Positions 43,411 through 55,189 of a DNA stretch of 64,000 bases are shown piece by piece. Both the position numbers and the translations under genes were made by a program. The notes below the pieces were generated by a model. The model made no database searches. It saw only the letters and a list, made by a program, of their open reading frames with translations, and was not told where the DNA came from. Source of the stretch: Hormiphora californensis (taxonomy: Eukaryota > Ctenophora > Tentaculata > Cydippida > Pleurobrachiidae); contig CM035359.1 in the NCBI GenBank assembly GCA_020137815.1, forward strand, positions 5,302,856 to 5,366,855, in the 5' to 3' direction. The stretch's first letter is position 1. Each line of letters opens with the position of its first letter.

Positions 43411-46400
43411 TTATTCAAGAAGACACGGTGACTTTTGGGGCTGTGGCATTGCCACCACAGTTGAATTTAATTCGAATGGCTCATTTCCCCAATACAATAA
43501 GCATCCTACAACACATTTGGTTAGAATAAATTACCTTGATTCCGGTTGGTGCGGCACCGCTTGAGAGAGGGGCAAGTTTTTGGCGTGACGATGATGAGGA
43601 TACAAAGCCACTGGAGCCAGATCTGAGAGGCGGTAGTTGGCCGTCTGATGCACCCTGTTGTAATTCACTCTGGAAGTTATAGAGAGGTGTGAGTAGAGGG
43701 GTTAGAGAGGTGTGAGTAGAGGGGTTAGAGAGTGTGAGTAGAGGGGTTAGAGAGGTGTGAGTAGAGGGGTTAGAGAGGTGTGAGTAGAGGGGTTAGAGAG
43801 GTGTGAGTAGAGGGATTAGAGAGGTGTGAGTAGAGGGGTTAGAGAGGTATGAGTAAAGGGATTAGAGAGGTGTGAGTAGAGGGGTTAGAGAGTGTGAGTA
43901 GAGGGATTAGAGAGGTGTGAGTAGAGGGGTTAGAGAGGTGTGAGTAGAGGGGTTAGAGAGGTGTGAGTAGAGGGGTTAGAGAGGTGTGAGTAAAGGGATT
44001 AGAGAGGTGTGAGTAGAGGGGTTAGAGAGGTGTGAGTAGAGGGATTAGAGAGGTGTGAGTAGAGGGATTAGAGAGGTGTGAGTAGAGGGGTTAGAGAGGT
44101 GTGAGTAGAGGGGTTAGAGAGGTGTGAGTAGAGGGGTTAGAGAGGTGTGAGTAGAGGGATTAGAGAGGTGTGAGTAGAGGGGTTAGAGAGGTGTGAGTAG
44201 AGGGATTAGAGAGGTGTGAGTAGAGGGATTAGAGAGGTGTGAGTAGAGTGGTTAGAGAGGTGTGAGTAGAGGGATTACTATTATTTGAGCCGCCTAACGT
44301 GTTTCCACTGGTTGAGTAACAAGTGTCCGAGCAATGAAAAAAGTATGAACAATTCAAGGGTTTAGAGAGTGGGGAAGTACTATACAGACTACTATACAGA
44401 CTACTACAGTCTATAATAGTCTTGCCCAACGTAAAGTCATATTATAATTCATAATTACTTAAGTCACTATTTGACAACCGTCTCTGATTTACCTTATCAC
44501 TAGCAATAGATAAGAACTCAGCACTAGTGGCCGCTGTGTTCCGACCCCTCGTACTAGTGCTCTGCCGTACCACAACAAATGATTTGAGAGTCCTGTGACT
44601 TGTTTCAGAGGGCTGGGAGACTGTGTTGCGGGTCAGAGTTAGCCGGTTAACATCCATCTCGAGTAGCCGGGGTACATCGGGGCTCCAGGAGTCGTAGAGA
44701 GGGTTAGTACGGGATGTTCCAACCTGAAAAAAGGGAGATGGTACGATTAGTTGTATGCCTCCTTTTTGTATGTAAGATGAATTTATGTTTTGTAATTCAG
44801 CACGATTGTGATTGTCCCAATGCCCAGAAATCAATAGACCCCTACCGTCCAGGTATGAGGTGAATCATGAACACCCTGTTCCTCTCCACTGGTAGCCTGG
44901 TCGACAGTGACACCCCCACCACCGGGAGCACCACCACGGGCAGTATGGGTCGGTAGGATGGGCTTCTTTTGTACGTGGACAGCTTGGGTCGTGTTGCTTT
45001 TGTATGCAATGTAGGGCTTTATCAAGAATATACCTGGAGAAGAGGGGACGGGGGTTGGTAGGGGAGGGGGGTTGAGTAGGGGACGGGGGTTGGGTAGGGG
45101 AAGGGGGTTGGTAGGGGACGGGGGTTGAGTAGGGGACGGGGGTTGGGTAGGGGAAGGGGGTTGGGTAGGGGAGGGGGTTTGTAAGCATTCAGCAAACATA
45201 TGTGACACAGTTGAGACAAGCCCTAAGAATTTATTCTTATTTGCAAATCACAGGAGTTGCACGGTACGAGGGGGGTTGCTCTTTAATTCTTTAAGGGAGC
45301 TGATAAATATATGCAGTGAGTAATGTAGGTTCACTTAGTTTAAGCAATACAAGTTCACAAAGGGGAGCTTCTTACCGGATTGGTGTTCAAGTCTGTCCAG
45401 CTGTTTCGTAAGAAGATAAGCTAGATCTTCTCTCTCTGCAGCAAGCTGGTCCATGTCTACACCATACCTAAGAGAATGGGAGTTATGGGAAAATGTAACT
45501 AGAAATTAGTTATTAGTAGTAACATAGTACATAATTAGTATTTAGTAAGAAGATATAAGAGCACTCGAGGTACACCTAATTGTCTTTGAATTTTGGAGTT
45601 TTAATTCCCTAAACAATATACCTTGATTTCCGAAGTACATATAGTTCATCCAATCTGTTTAGTACATCATCAATATCTCCATCCACAGGCCGGTTTAAGT
45701 GTATATTTTCTGAAATAAATTATACTGCTGGTTGATCTGAAAGGCCCATGTATGTGGCATAATCGACTTGATTGAAAATCAAATTGACACGCTACATTTA
45801 GTATTATATGAACCCCGATAGCTGTATTATCGGTCGTTTGAAGATTTTACGTCAACGTGCACATGATAACTGCGACGGACGCCCGGAGAGGGGGGGGGGG
45901 GGGCAGGTTTTATTCTCACCTTCCATGATTTGCATTCGGGCATGGGAGATGTATTGTCGTGCAAGATGCTGGAGTCTCTGCTGGGGTATCGTGACGTAAC
46001 TCCTCATCATTGATACTGCCTCCTGCAGGCAGGGGAGTTCTCATTTATATCATAAATATCAGCGGGTGAAAATTTGTCTGATAAACCCCGCCGGCCGTTA
46101 TAAAAAGCAAGGATGTTTTAGCCGCTAAAACTTATAATCAATAAATCCTTGCTTATAGAAAGTATAAACCCCTCCCTTTGGTCGGATTTCATACCATATA
46201 CCACCCTCCCTGCATCGCAGGTCGGGCCGTATATGGTGTAGGGAATCACCCTAGCGGGTCTATTGATTATACAAGGTGGCCCATAAATTATGAGCGTGGG
46301 GGACGAGCCGTACCGCCGAAAAGGTGATAGTTGTACAAAAACAAACTATGGGAACATGCTGGAACAATTCCTTGGTGACTGTATATAATGCTTTTAGTCC

Positions 46401-49400
46401 GAATTGCAGTACTAACAAACAGATCCCAAGGCCCCTGGGGCATAGATTACCTACCTCTTATATGTCCCTCATAATATACCTCATTATATCACATACCTCA
46501 CATACCTCGCATACCTCATTATATCACATACCTCATATTGCCCTGGCGTTATCTTATGCTCCTGTAGAGCTTGTTTTAAGTTCCGTCTATTCCTCTCCAT
46601 ATCATGGTGTGCAAACATAGCGGTGTACTGGGCTGGAGGCCTTCTAGATATCGACTGAGGGAAGAGGGGTGAGAGAGAGAAAGCGAGAGAAAGGGAAAGA
46701 AAATGAGAAATAGAAAACAGAAATGTAGAAAACTCCCTCACCATATTTTCCCTAGAAGACAGCGATTTCCCAGGGAAATGGTTAACAGGTGAGGTGGCTC
46801 TATCGCACTTTGTTCGAGAGGATTTGGTGGATGTAGGTCGGGAGGTCGGTTCCGTAGCCCAGGAAGCAGAGAGTTGTTCTATCTTACTTCTCTCCTGGGA
46901 ATATATATATTATTCGAATAATGGGGGGATATGGGGGGTGTATCAAGAATGGGGGATATGTGATATTGATAATATAACCCCCGATAGCTATATCAGTATT
47001 TAATAAGTCGTCTGAAGATTTACGCTAGCTGGATATGTTTCCAGAATGATAGGTTGGGACCGAACACATCAAATAAGAGTAAAACTGCATACCTTGCTTA
47101 ACTTCTTGAAGATTTTGTGCACTGTCTTCTCTGAACCATGCATGACCTGTAACAAAGGAGCGTCATTATCCTGAGATCCTTTCAACCGCTCAATTTCAGT
47201 GCAGCTGGGACACATATAACTTGGTGTAGCTCCCTATTGGGCATATCATCCTCTTAGAAAGGGTACTATTACACCCCCCCCTGAACCTCTATCCATGTTA
47301 CCTGGGCAATGCTGTTTTGAATTCCTTCTATCTGCTCGTGAACATCCCCCTCTTTGTTGAAGTCTAATGTCTCCAGCTGCTCCATTGATCTCTTCATCAA
47401 CATGGTTTCTGGGGGTCAGTATGGGGTAAGGGGGGTTTCTGGGGGTCAGTAAGGGGTAAGGGGGGTTTCTGGGGGTCAGTAAGGGGTAAGAGGGGTTTCT
47501 GGGGGTCAGTAAGGGGTGAGAGGGGTTTCTGGGGGTTAATAAAGGGTGAGAGGTTTCTATGGAGGAGGGGGTATAAAGAATGGGGAGTTTCTGGTAGTGA
47601 TGTGTTTTATAATGGAAGGGGCCGTTGTACAGTACATCGTTACTATGGAGACCAAATTCTATAGTTACCTGTTTCATCGATGACTCCCATTTTCTGGATC
47701 TCCGCCAGGATTCCAATTAACTTGTCCTTGAAATCCGTCACGTGATCGTACATATCCACAACCTGAGGAAATTAAATTAAACAATGTATTCTGAGTATGA
47801 GAAGACAATCAGACAACTTAAACGTGTGATATGAGACGGAAAAATACTAGATATTGCTACATCCTATTCTATCTTGGATTGGGAATAGTGCAGCGGTGTG
47901 AGGGCCGGCAGACTGGGAACAACAATTATACCTTTGTGATGATGGGGTTATCGGGTCCTGGTGTCAAGGTGTTCCGTACTGCTGTAGTGGGGCGAATCAT
48001 CACCTCAGGCTGCATGATCTCTGAATCTACCTGCACAAGGGGAAGGAGGAGGTCAGATGGGGTTAGAGGGAGGTTATAGGGGGTTATAGGGGGTTAGGGG
48101 GAGTTAGAAGGAGTTAGAGGGAGGTTAGGGGGAGTTAGATGGAGGTTAGAGGGAGTTAGAGGGAGTTAGAGGGAGGTTAGATGGAGGTTAGAGGGAGGTT
48201 AGATGGAGGTTAGAGGGAATTAGAGGGAGGTTAGAGGGAGGTTAGATGGAGGTTAGAGGGAGTTAGAGGGAGGTTAGATGGAGGTTAGAGGGAATTAGAG
48301 GGAGGTTAGAGGGCGTTATAGGGGGTTAGAGGGAGTTAGAGGGGGGTTAGAGGGTGGCCTGCACATGTGTTGATCTACCCTATGTCACCCTACCCCCCTC
48401 AAAATTACCACTGTGGCCTGGCAGGTCAGAGGGCAATCAAATCTTGTCTCACAAAAGACCGCCCCTTCCGAACCGGGCTGAATACAGTATAATGTATAGT
48501 AATGTACGACATTAATGTACAGTAATGTATAGTAATGTATAGTAATGTATAGTAATCCTACCGTATCGTCAACATCAGGGGTAGCAGCCGCAGCTCCGAT
48601 TGAGTCCTCACTCCCACCCTGTTCCCCACCAGTTTCCAACTTCTCGTGGAGGCGGTGCGTTCTCTCCTGGGATTCAGCCTCCATTTCCGCAACCATCTTA
48701 CGGAACTGCTCCACCTAGAGAGAGAGAGAGAGAAGATGGTTAGTAATGGTAATGTGTGTGGTCCTACTAGAAATTGGTGGGGGTATGTGGGGTACCTTGC
48801 CTCGGCCTCTACCCTACCTTATTTTCAAGACCAGTCTTCTCGGTTTAAAGAACCTTGCCCCGGCCTCTACCCTACCTTATTTTCAAGACCAGTCTTCTCG
48901 TTTTCCCACTCCTCCTTTGCTCCCAGTAGTTCGTTCTTTAGCTCCTCAACCCTCCATTTGTTCTGCAGAAGACGCTAGAACGTTACACGTGAGGATTGAC
49001 AGATCAACGTTAAGCTTTTACACACATCAACTCGGTAATTTTGAGTCCAAACACGATTCGGCAAAACAAAAGCATATTACACCGACCACCGGCACAGACC
49101 TGTTCATCGTTCTTAGCCATCTCATCCTCAACGGCAGCCCTTTTCCTCTCATAATCCTCCTCCAACTCTCGGAACTTTTTATTCAAAGCTTCAGTTGGGT
49201 CCACCGAGACTTGAGAGGTAGTCTGCGAGGGACAACAGGTCATTAGGTCGGATGAATATAAAGCAGATAAGAATTCAAGGGTGGGCCGGTGGGGGTACCT
49301 CCAATAAAATCGTAAAGTTTGTTCAGTCATGTTTCAGTCAAGATTTACTGAGTACTGAGCAGGACCTATAATATGTGGTATGGTCACCAAAAACACTAGT

Positions 49401-49633
49401 GGTATTTCTTACAGGAAGTAGGCATGACTTGGACCGAGCCATTCAGGGGTTCTTGGAGAGATATTTAGAAGTACTGCTACTGCCGAGAAAATGAAAAACC
49501 GCAATCACAAACAAATCTTTGAAGATGTGCAAGAAATTGAGATAGTTGCTGCAGAGATCAGATTGATTGGAGATCGGGATGGAGAGATGGTGGGAGAGAG
49601 AGGGAGAGAGAGAGAGAGAGATGGTGGGAGAGA

Positions 49634-49685
<52 letters not shown>

Positions 49686-52600
49686 GAGAGAGAGATAGAT
49701 GAGGCCAATTGCAGATTGAATGCAGCATAGTGGCATCTTTGTGCTTGTTGTTGACGATTTGTATTTACAATGAATCTGTGTAGCGACTGAAGAGTAAAAC
49801 AACCGACTGGAATGGAAGAGATAAATAGAGAGATAAATAGAGAGATAGATAGAGAGATAAATAGAGAGATAGATAGAGAGATAGATAGAGAGATAGAGAG
49901 AGAAAGAGGGGAGAGAGAAAGAGGGGGGAGAGGAAGAGGGAGATGCAACTACAAGGCATATCTATCATTGGGGGTTTAACGTACCAACACAACCATGGCC
50001 ATGGCAACCAGCATGATGGTGATTCATCTCAATTGTACCATCATATTATATCTGGTCATGACCATACTGTATGCAGTTGTATGAATACTGCAGTCATGTG
50101 TACAAATTTATAATTCTCAGTTATACTGTGGAACTCTGATGTTGCCGCGCGGCGAGAATACTCTTTCACACAGCTCCGATATTAAACTACTGAAGATCAT
50201 AGATGCTCTACCGATCCCGAGATGAGCGGTGTGTGTGAACACAAAAGATCATGTGAAGATCTTTGAAGAAATTGTTTAGACTTTTATCCCATGCATTGCA
50301 ATAAAATGCAGATTGAAGAAGGAGCTATCTCGCCATTCAATTATAATCATATGCTCAGTCAAGTAGATGCCCGTTTTTTAGGCAGTGAAGATTAGCGAGG
50401 GGTAAGGATGGGGTATATTAGTTTTCCTCCTTTGTAAGAATCAATGATGAGATTAGCAGAGCTGTCCCAACTAGGGCACCACCCAACTATACCATGATCC
50501 TTTGTAAGACTGGTTGTGCAATGTGTATAGGGTATAAAATATCATGGGACAGTATTTTAAAAACCCGGTCTGACCTCTCCAGCAGCACATGCCCGACCCG
50601 TCCTGAAAGAAAAGCGTCGAGGCGCACGCCATGGACCTGTGCTAACCTTGTTCTTAACAACTTACAATAAAAAGATCCTGGCCCAGTTCCAAGTTATACT
50701 TGACACCCTGGAGGGAGGGGGGCTTGACAACTGTTGCCATGGTACCCGTGGCACCCGTCGCCATGGTGAGGTCCGTCTCGGAAACAATTGTTGAAGATAG
50801 ATCGGGAGCACTTATATATTTCGCTATATTGAGGGTAATAAGTTGATAAAACAAGCACCATTGCACCATTAACAACGTTTCAGGTATGATATACGAATGA
50901 TCAAAAGCCCGATGAAAAACTTTAGATGAATAATTCTGGGTAGTTTTACTGTGTGAATGATCAGTTTGGGTCCGATCAATAAACTTCTGGTATACCATAA
51001 CTCTCCTAGATCTGACAAACAGTAAAACTAGAGACAAAAGGAGTAGGTTTTACAATACAATTAAACTACCGCAGAGTAGTACGAGGCGTCCAACGAAACG
51101 TGAAGCGAAAGAAACACGTGAGATTGGATAGAGCTTGTGAGTAGGGCAGAGAGTCTGTTACTGTAACTAAGAGAACAAGAACTTGCTGAACAAGCTTGTG
51201 AGGAGAGAGATAGATTAGAGAGATCGTAGAGAGAGATAAAAAACAAAGATACAGAGAAACATTTTCCAGAGATATTTTATTTTAAAAGTTTTTTTCCTAC
51301 TGATCTCTATCTTTCCCTCGGCTTCTATCTATCCCTCTCCATCACTCTAACATTCTATCTCTCTATCTCTATCATTCTAACTCTCTATCTCTATCAATGT
51401 TTCTCTTTGAAATGCTTAGCATGCCGAAAAATTCGGTGGTCTTCAAGTCACATGTTAACTAGATGTTAACTAGATGTTAACTAGATATTAACCAGATGTT
51501 AACCAGATGGAATACGAAATACCATCCAATGATGATTTCATTTGGTAACAGCTGCTACCAGAGAGTTAGAGAGTGACGTATCATGACCTTCAACAAACTA
51601 AAACTGTTCAAAGTTTGTTTAGTTTTGTTTAAAACTAACAAAACGATTAAATGTCGAACGATTCAATGGTCGAAAAGAGAGAGGGAGGAAGAGAATGGTT
51701 GATAGAAACAAGTCAAGAACTGAATCAACTCCATTTCTTGATCTACCTATGTCTGTACTTTTATAAAACTAGCGCACCCACTGGGTGCGCCTCAAATAAG
51801 GAGTGTTTACAAACCACCCGGCTTCGCCGGGTGGCCCTCTTTATTCCCACATTAGTCATTAATTGATGGTTGCCATGGCAACTAAATCGGTAACTATGGA
51901 GACTGAATTGATAAATTATGTTCCGAAATAATCACTAACTGCCATAAGAGTTTAAACACCTGCTCCCAAGAAGAAGGCCGGCTGTTTAACGTATTTCGTT
52001 GCCCGGCTTTGAGTTTTCCATCATAGTTCCATTCGACACTTCCATAATAATGGGTGTGGAATACATGTCACAAAGACATGTGAGTACAGAGCTGATGACT
52101 GTGAGACATGTGACACTGACAGGGGTGTCACTGACAGGGGTACTAATTAGGTTTATGTGATCTGATAACAGGAGATCTGAGAGAAGTGTGCGAATAGATA
52201 ACAATTAATATGACGTGATCAACTGCTATAGCCCAACTGTTCATTCTGAGAATTCTGATACAAAGATATTATTTGCCGTACTGATATATGAGGTAACTCC
52301 AACCCCCCAGTTTCATCTCCTTGTTTAACATGGGAGTTACCAAGGGAATCCACTGGGTTCGATTAATCTAGGCACATACCCACAGTACTATTCGAATTGG
52401 CGTATCTTTATATCAGGAATCTCGGATAGCAACAATCCTTGTGTTTTATTGCTATCTGAACAGATTAGGCGTATAGACAGGGCTCTTATTATGTGCGAAT
52501 AGAAGGTGTCCCTATAGCACCTATGACGACACCTCGACCAACATATGACGTGTCAGGAATGCGCCAGGTTGAAATTAAAATGAAAGTTTGAATGCCGTTC

Positions 52601-53769
52601 CTGTGTCCTGTGCGCGCGCAATTCCCAGTTGCCCAAAATTACATCACAGCTGTATTTCGTCACAACACGCCACTGAAATTCTTAATGAAGGAGCAGACTG
52701 TCGCTTAGATACCGCCTAACGAACGACCATCACGACGTCGTTCATCTCCAAATTATAATAGAGACTAGAAAGCCCATTGAACACCCCCCACCCGTCTCTA
52801 TGTCCCCGCCCCTCCCCCCCTCTTACTATTCGTCTCCATGTCGGGGTAAAGAATTCGGAGGTTGGTATGTAGTGGTAGAGCGCTGGTGATAAACATCAAG
52901 GGAAATCCCGCTGAATAACATGTAGAATCAGGTGATAAAGATCCGTAGAATTGTAGCTGTGTTGTAGAGAATCAACGGGGTACGTAGATAGAAACGCTTT
53001 GGCAATCATGGGGGCCCAAGCAGTAGATCCCAAAACACCACTGGAAAAACACAGGAACACACAACAAACAAACAATAACATGCACGTGCAGTATCCCCCC
53101 TCCAATACCCCTCCCAGAGCACCTCCTTGGCAACCCCCCACCATTTGCACGTGATGATAGGTCATCATACTCCTCACCACCACGCCACTCATTTGTACTT
53201 TATAATATAGACTAGAAAGCCCATTGAAGTCCTACGATAGCACCCCCACCCGTCCCCATGTCTCTCTCCCCCTCTCTTACTATTCGTCTCTCCATGTCGG
53301 GGTAAAGAATACGGAGGTTGGTAGAGTGGTAGAGCGCTGGTGATAAACATCAAGGGAAATCCCGCTGAATAACATGTGTAGAATCAGGTGATAAAGATCC
53401 GTAGAATTGTAGACATGTGTAGAGAATCAACGGGGTACGTAGGTAGAAAGGCTTTGGCAATCATGGCGGCCCCAGCAGTAGATCCCAAAACACCACAGGA
53501 ATAACACAGGAACACGCAACAAACAAACAATAACATGCACGTGCAGTATCCCCTCCAATACCCCTCCCAAGCCACCTCCTTGGCAACCCCCTCTATTTGC
53601 ACGTGATGATACTACATCCTCCTCCTCACTACGACGTTCATTTGCAAATTATAATAAGGATAGCAGTCATCAAGCAATAGATTTCAGTGAGTGTGGGGAC
53701 TTCAAGCTAACTAGAGGGGAGAAGATGGTCTTAGTGAAGCTGCACAGTGAAAATGAGAGAGACAGAGAT

Positions 53770-53848
<79 letters not shown>

Positions 53849-53929
53849 ATTGTGCTTTTTAAGAGCATGTGAGAAAGATAATGACCACAGCTTGAGTGAG
53901 AGAGAGAAATAGGGGCTGGGAGAGAGAAA

Positions 53930-54014
<85 letters not shown>

Positions 54015-54021
54015 AGAGAGA

Positions 54022-54085
<64 letters not shown>

Positions 54086-55157
54086 TAGAGAGAGGAGGGG
54101 GGAAAGGAGCGAGAGATAATTAGTACTATTCAAAGTATGTGTGTCAGCTTGATTACTTACTATTATCTTACTAACTGAGTCTGCATGACCATGTTCAATG
54201 AACAGTGTTTTATAGCGTATAATAATTCTGTCAAACTCGAGAGCGTTCTCGTTCATAACATGCTCTAAGCTACTCTGTCAGAGTGCATTGGCCTGTAACA
54301 CATAACACATACAGGTTGTTATGTGCCACTTATAATACTAAACATTTAACAACCACTTTATTGTGCTGTGCTGACATGTTCCTTGTCTGTCAGCTCTCAC
54401 AGCATGGCAAGTGCTGTGGGGCAGTGTAGCTTGTCAACTGACTCTTCTTCAACCACTTACCCTCAACTCAGGTTCCTCTTCCTCCTCTTCCTCTTCCTCC
54501 TCCTCACTTTCCTCAGGTTCAGGTGCAGGGGGCGTTGGTTGTTTGGAGATCGGTCTAGAGAGGGGGAGAGTTAGTTACTTTAACTAGAGAGAGAGAATGA
54601 TTTACTGCATGAGGGGGAACTAACAAATTAATTAATAATTGTCTTATTTGACCATTCACGATCCCAATACCACGGCGACTATATTGATTTCTCATACTTC
54701 ATAGCTACGTACACATCCCTTCAATCCCGCATGCAAAACATTTCAATACATGCATTGATGGCATTCGTTATCAAATTTTTGATTTTTTCTCTCGATGCCC
54801 TATAATAATCATCTAGCGCTGTTCGAGTGCAATTATTCAATCACAGTTCTGGATTTGGAAATCTAGGCCACTGATTGGCTCTGGCATGGTATCTTACAGG
54901 AATGCTTTGCTGCCCCGTTGTAACAGGATTCTGGCATGTTTTCTGACACAAGATTTTAGCTTTGAGTCTGGGTATTTTATTGTGTAATTTCGCCAAATTT
55001 AACACAAAAAAGATACGTACCAAAGGGGGCTGGGGGAGGGGTTGAGGTCGTATACCCCCATCCCCCCCTTTGATCTAACAAAGAGAAAGATACATTTAGT
55101 TTTACATTATACTACATACCTTTCTGCGTCAGCAAGCCGCGACTCGAGATCGGCAAT
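43411..55157 (-). CDS. Uncharacterised acidic coiled-coil protein, 19 exons
   Basis: A minus-strand gene assembled from 19 in-frame exons (704 residues, 5' end missing), read from 55157 down: 55120-55157, 54461-54554, 50666-50776, 49100-49222, 48876-48974, 48562-48714, 47932-48030, 47669-47762, 47302-47408, 47093-47146, 46742-46894, 46532-46654, 45920-46022, 45622-45709, 45376-45467, 44846-45033, 44493-44723, 43535-43669, 43411-43440 (stop). All have AG/GT borders and matching phase. Early exons give an acidic run (PEPEESEEEEEEE) and charged heptad-like helices (KKFRELEEDYERKRAAVEDE; WRVEELKNELLGAKEEWENE). Later exons are Ser/Thr-rich with more helix (REDLAYLLTKQLDRLEH). It is probably a cytoskeletal or ciliary scaffold, but I do not recognise the family. 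The third exon's acceptor is the weakest call. Confidence 0.75.
43678..44277. repeat. 23-bp minisatellite, about 26 copies
   Basis: The unit GAGGGGTTAGAGAGGTGTGAGTA with GATTA and GGTTA variants fills the intron between the last coding exons of the coiled-coil gene, starting only 8 bp from an acceptor site. Confidence 0.95.
45040..45180. repeat. About 19-bp G-rich minisatellite
   Basis: GGGGTTGGGTAGGGGACGG-type units, seven or so copies, lie in the intron directly upstream of the exon at 44846-45033. Several GGGG runs make quadruplex formation possible on the plus strand. Confidence 0.85.
47409..47560. repeat. 28-bp minisatellite containing splice-acceptor-like motifs
   Basis: Five or so copies of GGGGTCAGTAAGGGGTAAG plus GGGGTTTCT. 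On the minus strand each unit gives CTTACCCC...CCCAGAAACC, so it resembles the genuine acceptor of exon 47302-47408 that abuts the array. Confidence 0.8.
48060..48350. repeat. Irregular GAGGTTAGAGG repeats
   Basis: Intronic array of GGAGGTTAGAGGGAGTTAGA-like units, about 10-12 bp each with higher-order pattern. Too irregular to be telomeric. Confidence 0.85.
48786..48900. repeat. Tandem duplication of an exon end
   Basis: About 61 bp containing the last codons and donor of exon 48876-48974 plus intron (CCTCTACCCTACCTTATTTT) is repeated immediately downstream in transcription (48795-48840), giving a second candidate donor about 60 nt away. Confidence 0.75.
49590..49910. repeat. GA and GATA-type microsatellites
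   Basis: GAGAGAGA tracts at 49600-49690 and AGAGAGATAAATAGAGAGAT-type repeats at 49815-49905, within an intron of the coiled-coil gene. Confidence 0.9.
50777..52679. other. Intronic, mostly no feature
   Basis: Holds CTCTATCTCTATC tracts (51300-51395), GTTAACTAGAT tandem units (51455-51500) and the Helitron fragment at 51769. No exon recognised. Confidence 0.4.
51769..51950 (-). mobile_element. Helitron, family B fragment (reverse)
   Basis: CTAG 51769-51772 then GCGCACCC ACT GGGTGCGC and ACCACCCGGCTTCGCCGGGTGG. The remainder decays after about 51950. Confidence 0.7.
52680..52764 (-). mobile_element. Helitron B 5' fragment, array 2
   Basis: The reverse complement starts TCTCTATTATAATTTGGAGATG at 52764 and runs through GTTAGGCGGTATCTAAGCG to the GCAGACTGTCGCTTAG region. 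Its 5' TC abuts the next element's CTAG. Confidence 0.75.
52765..53211 (-). mobile_element. Helitron A, array 2, first full copy
   Basis: CTAG 52765-52768 (3' end) with AAAGCCCATTGAA; the 5' end TCTATATTATAAAGTACAAA is at 53211. Contains TGCACGTGCA and a conserved interior frame (GVLGSTAWAPMIAKAFL). Confidence 0.85.
53212..53660 (-). mobile_element. Helitron A, array 2, second full copy
   Basis: CTAG 53212-53215; the 5' end TCCTTATTATAATTTGCAAA is at 53660. About 90 percent identical by eye to the previous copy over most of its length, including GVLGSTAGAAMIAKAFLP. Confidence 0.85.
53761..54105. repeat. Two long GA microsatellites
   Basis: GA tracts at about 53776-53844 and 53934-54087, with ATGG interruptions in the second. 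Long Ser/Leu or Arg/Glu frames here are artefacts. Confidence 0.95.
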
Positions 55158-55189
55158 CTGAATATAAAAGAGAACTGCGTCAGTAACAT

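Noticed and set aside
44831-45219. Pro-rich repeats as part of the coiled-coil protein
   Set aside because: The G-rich minisatellite precedes a good acceptor at 45033, and only the sequence after it fits phase from the previous exon.
48060-48350. Interstitial telomere-like GGTTAG repeats
   Set aside because: The units are irregular (GAGGTTAGAGGGAGTTAG) and lack any run of TTAGGG.
53711-54256. Long Ser/Leu-rich and Arg/Glu-rich frames
   Set aside because: These are the two phases of GA dinucleotide microsatellites.
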